54,561 nt of DNA from JAVBQJ01 sp031549115 (GTDB taxonomy: Bacteria > Verrucomicrobiota > Lentisphaeria > Victivallales > Victivallaceae). Shown here in pieces: positions 24,867 through 33,153 of the stretch (within the stretch, counting starts at the first letter, position 1; every line of letters begins with the position of its first letter). The position numbers and the translations under genes were made by a program. The notes beneath the pieces were generated by a model that ran no database searches, was not told where the DNA came from, and saw nothing but the letters and a program-made list of their open reading frames with translations. Location of the stretch: contig JAVBQJ010000011.1 of assembly GCA_031549115.1 (NCBI GenBank), forward strand, positions 1 to 54,561, given 5' to 3'.

Positions 24867-25130
24867 ATGAAATCATTTGAAGCATTATTCGCGGAACTGA
24901 AGGCCAAGGCCGCCGCCGCCGATCCCGATTCCGGTACCGTCAAGGAGCTGAACAAGGGCAAACACTTCATCGGCAAGAAGATCGTCGAAGAAGCCGGTGA
25001 AGTCTGGATGGCCGCCGAATACGAAGGCCGCGAAAAAACCGCCGAAGAAATTTCCCAACTGTTGTATCACCTTCAGGTGATGATGATCGCCAACGAGCTC
25101 GAGCTCGACGACATATACCGTTATCTGTAA
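24867..25130 (+). CDS. hisE: Phosphoribosyl-ATP pyrophosphatase
   Basis: 87 residues, a stand-alone HisE of usual length, with the metal-binding helix pair KKIVEEAGEVWMAAEY and EEISQLLYHLQVMM typical of the all-alpha NTP pyrophosphatase fold. It converts phosphoribosyl-ATP to phosphoribosyl-AMP, the second step of histidine synthesis. It is the first gene after the promoter at 24814-24842, and hisG for the first step follows 42 bp on. A longer reading from 24651 overlaps the divergent mutM gene and is rejected. Confidence 0.93.
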   Translation: MKSFEALFAELKAKAAAADPDSGTVKELNKGKHFIGKKIVEEAGEVWMAAEYEGREKTAEEISQLLYHLQVMMIANELELDDIYRYL

Positions 25131-25172
25131 GTTTTCAATAATCCGACCCAATCAAACAGGAGTTCTTTCGTT

Positions 25173-26018
25173 ATGCAGATCGCCATCCCCAATAAGGGTG
25201 CGTTATCCGAAGATGCCGTCGCGCTGCTCCGGGAAGCCGGTTACCGCTGTACCCGTACCGGCCGTGAACTGATCGTCAGTGACAACGCCAACGACATCGA
25301 TTTCATTTTCCTGCGCCCGCGCGATATCGCCGTATATATCAGCAACGGGATCATCGAACTCGGCATCACCGGCCGCGATCTGGCCATCGATTCGCTCGCC
25401 GAAGTCGAAGAGCTGCTGCCGCTCGGCTTCGGGCGTTCGCACTTCCGTTACGCCGTGCCGAAGGAATCGAGCCTGACCCCCGAACAATTCGGCGGCCTCC
25501 GGATCGCCACCAGCTATCCGGAACTGGCCCGGCTCGACCTGGCCAAGCGCGGCGTCGAGGCCCATCTCGTGCGCCTCGACGGCGCGGTGGAAATTTCCAT
25601 CCAGCTCGGCGTCGCCGACGCCATCGCCGATGTGGTCGAATCCGGTGCCACCCTCAAGGAAGCCGGCCTCAAGGTCGTCGGCGACCCGCTGCTCGCCAGC
25701 GAAGCCGTGCTGATCGGACGCAGCCGGGAGCTGCTGGAAAAACCGGAGGTCAAGCGCCTGATCGGACGCCTGAACGGGATTCTGGTCGCCCGCGCCTATG
25801 CGATGATCGAATACGACATCCGCCGGGACGCGCTGGAAACCGCCAGCGCCATCACCCCCGGCATCGAAGCGCCGACGGTGGCGCCTTTGGCCAACCCGGA
25901 CTGGGTCGCGGTCAAAGCCATGATTCTGCGCAAGGACGCCAATGAAATCATGGACAAATTGCACGACCGGGGCGCCCGCGGCGTCATCGTCACCGACATT
26001 CGTTCGTGCCGGCTCTAG
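25173..26018 (+). CDS. hisG: ATP phosphoribosyltransferase, long form
   Basis: 281 residues. The N-terminal catalytic lobes carry MQIAIPNKGALSEDAV and the phosphoribosyl-binding segment ADAIADVVESGATLKEAGL; the C-terminal 75 residues form the ACT-like regulatory domain of the long HisG form (VKAMILRKDANEIMDKL). It joins ATP and PRPP in the first, histidine-inhibited step of histidine synthesis, and as a long form does not need HisZ. AGGAG lies ten bases before the start. It is followed 23 bp later by kdsD. Confidence 0.95.
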   Translation: MQIAIPNKGALSEDAVALLREAGYRCTRTGRELIVSDNANDIDFIFLRPRDIAVYISNGIIELGITGRDLAIDSLAEVEELLPLGFGRSHFRYAVPKESSLTPEQFGGLRIATSYPELARLDLAKRGVEAHLVRLDGAVEISIQLGVADAIADVVESGATLKEAGLKVVGDPLLASEAVLIGRSRELLEKPEVKRLIGRLNGILVARAYAMIEYDIRRDALETASAITPGIEAPTVAPLANPDWVAVKAMILRKDANEIMDKLHDRGARGVIVTDIRSCRL

Positions 26019-26041
26019 AAAATTCACAGCGAGGATTTGCT

Positions 26042-27016
26042 ATGTTGGATGTGATTCGTCGGGCTCAGGAGGTCATCGATATCGAGGTCGAAGGCATTCT
26101 GGCGGTGCGCAACAACCTGGGTGAAGATTTCGTCAACATGGTGGAAAAGTGTGCCGCAACGCTCGACCGGGGCGGCAAACTCATCATCACCGGGATCGGC
26201 AAAAGCGGCTATATCGGCAAAAAAATGGCCGCCACGCTGTCCAGCGTCGGTTCTCCGGCCGTATTCCTGCACCCGGTGGAAGCGCTGCACGGCGACCTCG
26301 GTTTGATGCAGGAAAACGATGTTCTCATCGCGTTGAGCTACTCCGGCGAAACCGATGAGCTGCTGGTCATGCTGAATCCGGCCAAGCGCCTCGGCATGGC
26401 GTTGATCGCAATCACCGCGGACCGCAATTCCCGTCTCGGCAAGCTCAGCGACCTCACCGTCGAAATGCCGGTGCCGCGGGAAGCGTGCCCGTTCAAACTG
26501 GCGCCGACCACCACCACCACCGCGCTCCTGGCGCTCGGCGACGCACTGGCGCTGGTATTGTTGGAAAAGCGCGGCTTCACCCGCGAGGACTATGGCCGCT
26601 TCCATCCGGGCGGCGCCATCGGCCGCGCGGTCACCATGTGCGCCTCCGACATCATGCGTTCGGGCGACCATATCGCCATCGTCACACCGGAAACGACCGT
26701 GCGCGAAGCGATTTGCCGGACCGGCCAGGCACGCTGCGGTTCCGCCATCGTCGCCGATGCCGAAGGGCGCGTGCTCGGCATTTTCACCGACGGCGATTTC
26801 CGCCGCAAAGCCGAACAGGATATGGCGCTATTGACGCGCTCGATGCAGGAGGTGATGACCCCGAATCCGATCACGGTCCGTGCCGGCGTCCTCGCCGTCG
26901 AGGTATTGCGCACGGTCGAAACGCGGCGGATCAACGACATCATCGTCGTCGATGACGACGGACGTGTGCAAGGGGTAATCGACGTTCAGGACCTGCCGGG
27001 TCTGAAACTGATGTAA
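26042..27016 (+). CDS. kdsD: D-arabinose 5-phosphate isomerase
   Basis: 324 residues from the ATG at 26042, with GAGG eight bases upstream; an ATG 36 bp earlier lies within hisG. The SIS sugar isomerase domain (about 35-170) shows ITGIGKSGYIGKKMAATL and ALSYSGETDELLVML, with HPVEALHGDLG, and two CBS domains form the C-terminus (from about 205). It interconverts ribulose 5-phosphate and arabinose 5-phosphate for Kdo synthesis, so the cell makes LPS. It is placed between histidine genes and lipid A-type glycosyltransferases. Confidence 0.93.
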   Translation: MLDVIRRAQEVIDIEVEGILAVRNNLGEDFVNMVEKCAATLDRGGKLIITGIGKSGYIGKKMAATLSSVGSPAVFLHPVEALHGDLGLMQENDVLIALSYSGETDELLVMLNPAKRLGMALIAITADRNSRLGKLSDLTVEMPVPREACPFKLAPTTTTTALLALGDALALVLLEKRGFTREDYGRFHPGGAIGRAVTMCASDIMRSGDHIAIVTPETTVREAICRTGQARCGSAIVADAEGRVLGIFTDGDFRRKAEQDMALLTRSMQEVMTPNPITVRAGVLAVEVLRTVETRRINDIIVVDDDGRVQGVIDVQDLPGLKLM

Positions 27017-27030
27017 GTTAAGGAATCCCA

Positions 27031-28695
27031 ATGAATTGGAATAAATGGTGGGCCATCGTAATCGGATTGGTGATAACGGCAATTTATTTGAATGCCATCT
27101 GGTACCGGCCGCTATTTCCCACCGACGAACCCCGCTACGGCGAAATCGCCCGGGAAATGCTGGTTTCCGGCGACTGGGTGACGCCGCGCCTGGCCGGGTT
27201 CCGTTATTTTGAAAAACCGGTGATGGGGCATTGGCTCAACGCCGCGTCGCTGGCCACGTGGGGCGAAAACCCGTTTGCAGTCCGCTTCGCCTCGACCCTG
27301 TCCGCGCTGTTGACCGCCGCCATCCTGTGGTGTTGGGGCAGCCGCGCCGGGCGGGAGCGCCGGATCGGCGGCTGGAGCGCAATCATCTATCTCACCAGTG
27401 TACTGCCGTTCGCGATCTCCACCTGGTCGGTGCTGGACAGCATGCTGACGTTATGGACGACGGCAGCGCTGGCAACGCTTTTTTTCGCCTTTGCCGCCTC
27501 CACCGGACGCGCCAAATGGAGCTGGCTGTTCGCCGCCGGCCTGTTCACCGGCGCCGCGTTTCTGACCAAAGGCTTTCCCGGGATCGTGGTTCCGGGGCTG
27601 GGCGCGGCCGGATTCCTGCTCTGGGAACGGCGCTGGCGCGATCTATTGCTCGACGGCTGGCTGCCATTGGCCGCCGCCGCCGCAGTCGTGGCGCCCTGGG
27701 CCATCGCCATCCATCGCGCCCAGCCGGATTTCTGGCACTACTTCGTCATTGTCGAACACTGGAACCGTTTTGTTGCTCCGGTCGGCGACCAGCATCCGCA
27801 GCCGTTCTGGTTTTTTCTGCCGGTCCTGCTGGCAGGCATGATCCCGTGGGTGTTTTTCCTGCCGCTGTGGTGGAGTAAACTACGGCAAATGTGGCGCGAA
27901 GAGCCGCTGATTCGCTTCGCGTCGATCGCGACCGTGCTGGTGGTGGTTTTCATGTCGGCCAGCTCGGGCAAGCTGGCGCCTTATGTGCTGCCGGTTTTTC
28001 CGCTGCTGGCGCTGGTATTCGCCTCCGGCCTTCTGCGCTACTTCGAATCGGGCGCAGGCATCGGCTTCACCCGGATCTGTCGGGGACTGGCGCTGCTGCT
28101 GGGTGTCGGAGTCGCCGGCTTCGCCTTGTACCAGATCGGCTGTGACGCCGGCTGGATTCCGGCGAAAGCCGCGTTGTACGCGTCCGGCGAAAGCGCCGTC
28201 GTCCTGCTGGCGCTCGCGGGCGTGCTCTGCTGGGTGGCGGCGCTGCATTGGAGCACGCGCGGGCGCACCGCGGCGGCGCGTTTCGGCTGGATGGCGGCGG
28301 GTACGCTGATTGTGCTGGGGTGTGTGCACTTCGTGATTCCGGCACGCTTCAGCCTGCCGCTGTCGCCGGAAATTTTTTACGCGCAATTCCGTGACCGGGT
28401 GACGCCGGATACCCGGCTGATCGCTTACGGCGAACAGGTGGCGGCGATGTGCTGGAGCTTCCGCCGCTCCGATGTGGATATTTATGAGAAACAGGAAGAA
28501 TTGATGTACGGCGCCGGTTACCCCGATGCCGCCGGCAGGATCATCAGCCCGGCGGAGTTCCGCATCCTGGTCCGGGACAATCCGCACAAGGTGGTGGTGG
28601 GCATGACCTCGGACCGGCGGCGCAAAGCATTGCCTCCGGGCGATTTTTCCGTATGGGCCAATGAGTTGCTGTTTCAGGAATACGAGGCGAAATGA
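27031..28695 (+). CDS. ArnT-like membrane glycosyltransferase (GT39/GT83 type), copy 1
   Basis: 554 residues with 10 or more hydrophobic helices. The first periplasmic loop has the family motif PTDEPRYGEIAREML, with the acidic residues needed for catalysis, then RYFEKPVMGHWLNA. Such enzymes move a sugar from a polyprenyl phosphate carrier to lipid A or protein on the periplasmic side. The acceptor here is probably lipid A or another lipid, because kdsD lies 14 bp upstream. It overlaps the second copy by 4 bp and resembles it throughout the N-terminal half. Confidence 0.87.
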   Translation: MNWNKWWAIVIGLVITAIYLNAIWYRPLFPTDEPRYGEIAREMLVSGDWVTPRLAGFRYFEKPVMGHWLNAASLATWGENPFAVRFASTLSALLTAAILWCWGSRAGRERRIGGWSAIIYLTSVLPFAISTWSVLDSMLTLWTTAALATLFFAFAASTGRAKWSWLFAAGLFTGAAFLTKGFPGIVVPGLGAAGFLLWERRWRDLLLDGWLPLAAAAAVVAPWAIAIHRAQPDFWHYFVIVEHWNRFVAPVGDQHPQPFWFFLPVLLAGMIPWVFFLPLWWSKLRQMWREEPLIRFASIATVLVVVFMSASSGKLAPYVLPVFPLLALVFASGLLRYFESGAGIGFTRICRGLALLLGVGVAGFALYQIGCDAGWIPAKAALYASGESAVVLLALAGVLCWVAALHWSTRGRTAAARFGWMAAGTLIVLGCVHFVIPARFSLPLSPEIFYAQFRDRVTPDTRLIAYGEQVAAMCWSFRRSDVDIYEKQEELMYGAGYPDAAGRIISPAEFRILVRDNPHKVVVGMTSDRRRKALPPGDFSVWANELLFQEYEAK

Positions 28696-30356
28696 TGGTG
28701 AAATTACGTTGGGCGCTGGTTCTTTTTTATGTGGCAACCTATCTGGTGCCGCTCGGCTTCCGGCCGATGGTGGTGCCCGACGAATTCCGCTATGCCGAAA
28801 TTCCCCGGGAAATGCTGGCCACCGGCGAATGGAACAATCCGCAGCTGCTGCATGTGCCGTATTACGAAAAACCGGCCTTCGGTTATCAGTTGACGATGTT
28901 CAGCTTTGAACTGTTCGGCCTCAACCGCTTCGCGTTGCGGCTTCCGGCGGCATTGGGAGCGGGAATCGGGGCATTCATGCTTTACTGGCTGTTCCGACGG
29001 CGCCGGGAGGAGCTCACCGGTATCGTCAGCGCGGCATTTTATCTGACCGCCGGACTGATCTTCGGGATCGGCACGTTCGCGGTGCTGGACAGCCAGTTGA
29101 CCGGCGCGATCACCGTCGCCATCGCCGCCTTTTATCTGGCGACACAATCGGAGCGGCGGCGCGGTACTGCCGGCTGGCTGCTGTTGTGCGGCGCGGCCGC
29201 CGGAGCGGCGCTGTTGATCAAGGGATTGCTGGGAGTCGCCATCCCCGGCATGGTCATCGGCGGCTGGCTCTTGTGGCAGCGGGAGTGGCGGAAAATTCTG
29301 CTGTACCCGTGGCTGCCGTTGGCGGCACTGCTCGCAGTCGTCCTGCCGTGGGCCTGGGCGCAGCATCAGGCACAGCCGGGCTTCTGGGAATATTTCATCA
29401 AAGTCGAGCACCTCGACCGCTTCCTGAAAGGCACCGGCGACAGCAAGCCGGAACCGTTCTGGTATTTCATTCCGGTCTTTCTGGGGGGAATTTTCCCCGC
29501 CGCGCTGTGGTTGCCGCAGGCGTTTTCGGGTTGGGCGGGTAGCTGGAAACGGGAATTTCTGCGGCAGCCGTTCTGGCGGCTGACCGTGTGCTGGTGGGCG
29601 ATTCCGTTTCTTTTCTTCAGTTGCTCCAGCGCCAAACTCGGCACGTACATTCTGCCGTGCTGCGCCCCCTTTGCATTGTGGCTCGGCTACGGGGTCATGA
29701 AAAAACTTACGCAGAAAAATGCGCTGCAAAGCTGGACATTGCGGCTTCTCGGGATTATCCTGGTAATCGCGGCTCCGTTGTTCACCCTGTTTCAGATCCT
29801 GGCGGATGCCGGAGTCTGGCACGGCATTTACACTCCGCAGGAAAAATTCTGGATTCCGGTCGTCGTGATCGCGCTGGTGTGGGGGATATTGCTGGCGCGC
29901 GGCTACCGGGCCGGCAACGCCCGGAAGCTCGGCGTTTTTTTCGCCGGCTTAACGGCGCTGGTCATCGTCGGAACGGCGGCGGTGCCGGAGGAGCTGATCG
30001 GCTCCAAAATGCCGGAAAAGGCATTGGCCGCATTCCGCGACGCCGGCTGGCTGGAAAATGCCGATGCCATCGTGGTAACGCGTTCGACGATGCACGCAGT
30101 GCCGTGGTGCTGGGGCAAAAGCGATGTTTGGGTTTGGGGCTCGACCGGAGAAATTACCGGCTTCAAATATACAGATGAATACGACCACCGGCAATTCGCG
30201 CCGGGCAAAGCCGGCATTCGGGAACTCCGGGAACGGATACCGCGCGGCCGGGGCGTCATCATCACCCGGGGCAAGGAAGGTGAAAATCCGTTTCCTCCCG
30301 AATTGGAGCCGTTGGAATTAGGATACAAATCGGAAATATGGATGGCGAAATTCTGA
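28692..30356 (+). CDS. ArnT-like membrane glycosyltransferase (GT39/GT83 type), copy 2
   Basis: 554 residues, the same length as its upstream neighbour and clearly paralogous: PDEFRYAEIPREMLATGEW and YYEKPAFGYQLTMF match the neighbour's first loop, and a similar AQPGFWEYFIKVEHLDRF segment occurs midway. It starts at ATG 28692, overlapping the previous stop in ATGA, or at the adjacent ATG 28695; GAGG lies 4 or 7 bases upstream. It probably adds a second sugar residue to the same lipid acceptor or uses a different donor. Its stop overlaps the methyltransferase start in TGATG. Confidence 0.87.
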   Translation: MMVKLRWALVLFYVATYLVPLGFRPMVVPDEFRYAEIPREMLATGEWNNPQLLHVPYYEKPAFGYQLTMFSFELFGLNRFALRLPAALGAGIGAFMLYWLFRRRREELTGIVSAAFYLTAGLIFGIGTFAVLDSQLTGAITVAIAAFYLATQSERRRGTAGWLLLCGAAAGAALLIKGLLGVAIPGMVIGGWLLWQREWRKILLYPWLPLAALLAVVLPWAWAQHQAQPGFWEYFIKVEHLDRFLKGTGDSKPEPFWYFIPVFLGGIFPAALWLPQAFSGWAGSWKREFLRQPFWRLTVCWWAIPFLFFSCSSAKLGTYILPCCAPFALWLGYGVMKKLTQKNALQSWTLRLLGIILVIAAPLFTLFQILADAGVWHGIYTPQEKFWIPVVVIALVWGILLARGYRAGNARKLGVFFAGLTALVIVGTAAVPEELIGSKMPEKALAAFRDAGWLENADAIVVTRSTMHAVPWCWGKSDVWVWGSTGEITGFKYTDEYDHRQFAPGKAGIRELRERIPRGRGVIITRGKEGENPFPPELEPLELGYKSEIWMAKF

Positions 30357-30985
30357 TGGGAAAAAACAGTGGCAGCAAAACTTTGACCTTGATGTGGCGC
30401 TTTATGACCAAGCCACAGCGTATCGGCGCCATTTGTCCGTCGTCGCGCTGGCTGTGCCGGGCGATGGTAAACGCAATTGAACTGGAATCGGCGGAGGCCG
30501 TGGCGGAATTGGGACCGGGAACCGGGGTCATCACCCGGGAAATCCTGCGCACCAAGCCGCGCGAAGCGCAATTTTTCGCCGTGGAGTTGGATCCGCGGAT
30601 GTGCGCCGGATTTCAGTCGTCTTTTCCGAAGGTGAAAACCTTTCAGGCCAGCGCCGCGGAGCTGACCCGGCTGTGCCAAGAGGCCGAAGTGGCGCGGCTC
30701 GATGCGGTCATCTCCGGCTTGCCGTGGGCAGCCTTTCCGGAGTCGCTGCAGCGCGCCATTCTGGATGCGATTCTGGCCAACCTGAAGCCTGACGGGTACT
30801 TCACCACCTTTGCCTATCTGCAGGGGTTGATGCTGCCGGCGGGGCGCCGTTTCCGGCAGCTCCTGCATCACTATTTCGCCGAAGTCCGCACTTCACGGGT
30901 GGTCTGGGCCAACCTGCCGCCCGCGATCGTCTACCGCTGCCACGGTCCCCGCAAGCACAACCACAATCGGGAAAACGACGTATAA
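30356..30985 (+). CDS. SAM-dependent methyltransferase, phospholipid N-methyltransferase-like
   Basis: 209 residues from the ATG at 30356, overlapping the previous stop by one base; an alternative start lies 18 bp upstream. MTKPQRIGAICPSSRWLCRAM resembles the N-terminus of PmtA-type phospholipid methyltransferases, and VAELGPGTGVITREIL is motif I of the class I Rossmann fold, with the acidic FAVELDP following. It may methylate phosphatidylethanolamine at the inner membrane, or be a KsgA-like relative. Its position behind two lipid-directed glycosyltransferases favours a lipid substrate. Confidence 0.75.
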   Translation: MGKNSGSKTLTLMWRFMTKPQRIGAICPSSRWLCRAMVNAIELESAEAVAELGPGTGVITREILRTKPREAQFFAVELDPRMCAGFQSSFPKVKTFQASAAELTRLCQEAEVARLDAVISGLPWAAFPESLQRAILDAILANLKPDGYFTTFAYLQGLMLPAGRRFRQLLHHYFAEVRTSRVVWANLPPAIVYRCHGPRKHNHNRENDV

Positions 30986-31010
30986 AATATAACGCATGAG
31001 GCATGACATC

Positions 31011-33131
31011 ATGAGTGAAAATCGGAATACCGGAGAACGGCCAAGCCGCCGGAGAACAGACAAGCGGAAGTTTTGGCTCCGTGGCGCGGTTGCCGCGGTA
31101 TTGGCTCTGGCCGCCGGATGCGTTCCAACCGATGACCGGAGCCCCGCATTGGAAAAAAACGAATATTCACGGGAATGTATCACCAATAGGGAGGATTTCA
31201 TGTTGCAGTTGTCGAATTTGTTCAGCGATCACGGAGTATTGCAGCGAAATATGCCGATTCCGGTATGGGGCTGGACGGCGCCGCGCATTCCGGTAAATAT
31301 CCGACTCGGCGAGCTTGCCGAGGTGGCGACCGTATCGAGCGGCGACGGGAAATTCCTGGTCCGGCTGCCGGCACAGCAGGCCGGAGGCCCTTATACGCTC
31401 ACGGTGACGGCCGGCGACAAAACCATCGAAGTCCGTGATTTGTACATCGGCGAAGTGTGGCTGGCCGGCGGCCAGTCCAATATGGAAATGTCGTTGAAGG
31501 GCTTTCATTCTCCGGTCTACGACCGCGACAAACTCCACTTTTCAACCCCGGTGCGGATGCTGACCGTTCCCCGGATCGCCCTGATGGGCCGCGTCCGGCA
31601 GATCGACGCCGCCTGGACGCTGCCGACACCGGCCGAGTTGGACAACTGGTGTGCGGCGGGCGCTTTTTTCGCCGCCGAATTGAGTGCAAAGCTGCAAGTT
31701 CCCGTCGGCATCATCGCCTCCAACTGGGGCGGCACCTTCGCCGAAACCTGGATCAGCCGGGAAACGTTGCACGCCAATCCGGATTTCACCGCGGCCGTCG
31801 ATGTGTACGAGCAGACGATCGCCAATCCCGAATACTGGCAGTCGATGCAGGAGCTTGGCATGCTCGAAGCCAAGGCCGTCTCCCAGGATGAATTCGCGGT
31901 TGCCCAGCTGAAGCGCCGCTTCCCCGAATACCCGGCCAATACCGGAGTCGGACGCGGCTGGGCCGCCCCCGGCTTCGACGACGGCAATTGGGAAATACTG
32001 GAGCTTCCCGGCTCCTGGCAGGCGCAGGGCAAACACTACTACAACGGCGCCTTCTGGTTTCGGCGCCAGGTCACCATTCCCGCCGACTGGGTCGGGCGGC
32101 CGTTGGTGCTCGGCATCGGCGCCGCCGACAAGCACGACGTCACTTATGTCAACGGCACCGAAGTCGGCGCCACCGGTACCGGATTCGAAACGGCATGCTG
32201 GAATCACTCCCGGGTTTATCATGTCCCCGCCGAGCTGGTGACGGGCACCACGGTCACCATTGCGGTGCGGGTCTATTCGTTTATGTTCGACGGCGGCCTG
32301 ATCGGCCCGGCCGCGGATATGAAACTCTCGTTGGCGGATGGCTCCGGAACCGCCCTCCCCCTCACCGGCGACTGGCGCTACCATGAGGAGCTGAATATCG
32401 GCATGACTATGGGAATGACCATGGGGATCAACAACCCCAACAGTTATTCGCTGCTTTACGACAATATGATCCATCCGCTGCAGCCGTATGCGCTGCGCGG
32501 GGCGATCTGGTACCAGGGGGAATCCAACGCCGGCGAGCCGGAGCGTTATGAGCGGCTGATGCGCGATTTGATCACCGACTGGCGTTACCATTGGGGACAA
32601 TCGGAGTTCGCCTTCATGCAGGTGCTTCTGGCCGGATACACGACGGCGGAAAATTCCACCTGGCCGGATATCCGGGAAGCGCAAATCCGCTCGGCCGAGG
32701 CCACCGGTACCGGCTACGCCAGCGCTGTCGATGTGGGCGACGACGCCGACATCCACCCGCGCGACAAGCGCACCGTCGGAACGCGTCTGGCCTTGCGGGC
32801 ATTGCATGATGTTTACGGCTTGCCGGTCGCGGCATACGGCCCAACGTTCCGGAAAGCCGAACGCCGCGGCAGCAGCGTCAAAGTCGAATTCACCGCTGCC
32901 GAGGGGCTGTACGCGAAAGATGGCATTCCCGGCGGTTGGGAGCTCGCCGGAGCCGACGGGAAGTTCGTCCCGGCGCAGGCGCAAATCACCGGAGAAGCGG
33001 TCACGGTAAGTGCCGAGGGCATCGAAGAGCCCCGGAGCGTCCGTTATGCCTGGCGGGAAAATCCGCTGCAGGCCAACCTTTACAACCGCTCCGGGCTGCC
33101 GATGGTGCCGTTCCGGGCTCCGATCGACTGA
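31011..33131 (+). CDS. Sialate O-acetylesterase-like SGNH esterase, probable lipoprotein
   Basis: 706 residues from the ATG at 31011. GEVWLAGGQSNMEMS near residue 155 holds the nucleophile serine, IWYQGESNAGE near 500 the third block, and ADIHPRDKR near 580 the catalytic Asp-His. A jelly-roll like that of GH2 sugar-binding domains is inserted at about 315-450. The N-terminus has a basic region and a hydrophobic stretch ending LALAAGC, a lipobox. Internally GGGAGG (31189-31194) precedes ATG 31200, where the usual family start LSNLFSDHGVLQRNMPIPVWG begins, so a shorter cytoplasmic form is possible. It removes acetyl esters from sugars; the exact substrate is unknown. Confidence 0.86.
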   Translation: MSENRNTGERPSRRRTDKRKFWLRGAVAAVLALAAGCVPTDDRSPALEKNEYSRECITNREDFMLQLSNLFSDHGVLQRNMPIPVWGWTAPRIPVNIRLGELAEVATVSSGDGKFLVRLPAQQAGGPYTLTVTAGDKTIEVRDLYIGEVWLAGGQSNMEMSLKGFHSPVYDRDKLHFSTPVRMLTVPRIALMGRVRQIDAAWTLPTPAELDNWCAAGAFFAAELSAKLQVPVGIIASNWGGTFAETWISRETLHANPDFTAAVDVYEQTIANPEYWQSMQELGMLEAKAVSQDEFAVAQLKRRFPEYPANTGVGRGWAAPGFDDGNWEILELPGSWQAQGKHYYNGAFWFRRQVTIPADWVGRPLVLGIGAADKHDVTYVNGTEVGATGTGFETACWNHSRVYHVPAELVTGTTVTIAVRVYSFMFDGGLIGPAADMKLSLADGSGTALPLTGDWRYHEELNIGMTMGMTMGINNPNSYSLLYDNMIHPLQPYALRGAIWYQGESNAGEPERYERLMRDLITDWRYHWGQSEFAFMQVLLAGYTTAENSTWPDIREAQIRSAEATGTGYASAVDVGDDADIHPRDKRTVGTRLALRALHDVYGLPVAAYGPTFRKAERRGSSVKVEFTAAEGLYAKDGIPGGWELAGADGKFVPAQAQITGEAVTVSAEGIEEPRSVRYAWRENPLQANLYNRSGLPMVPFRAPID

Positions 33132-33153
33132 TCCGGCTGGAAAATACGATAGC

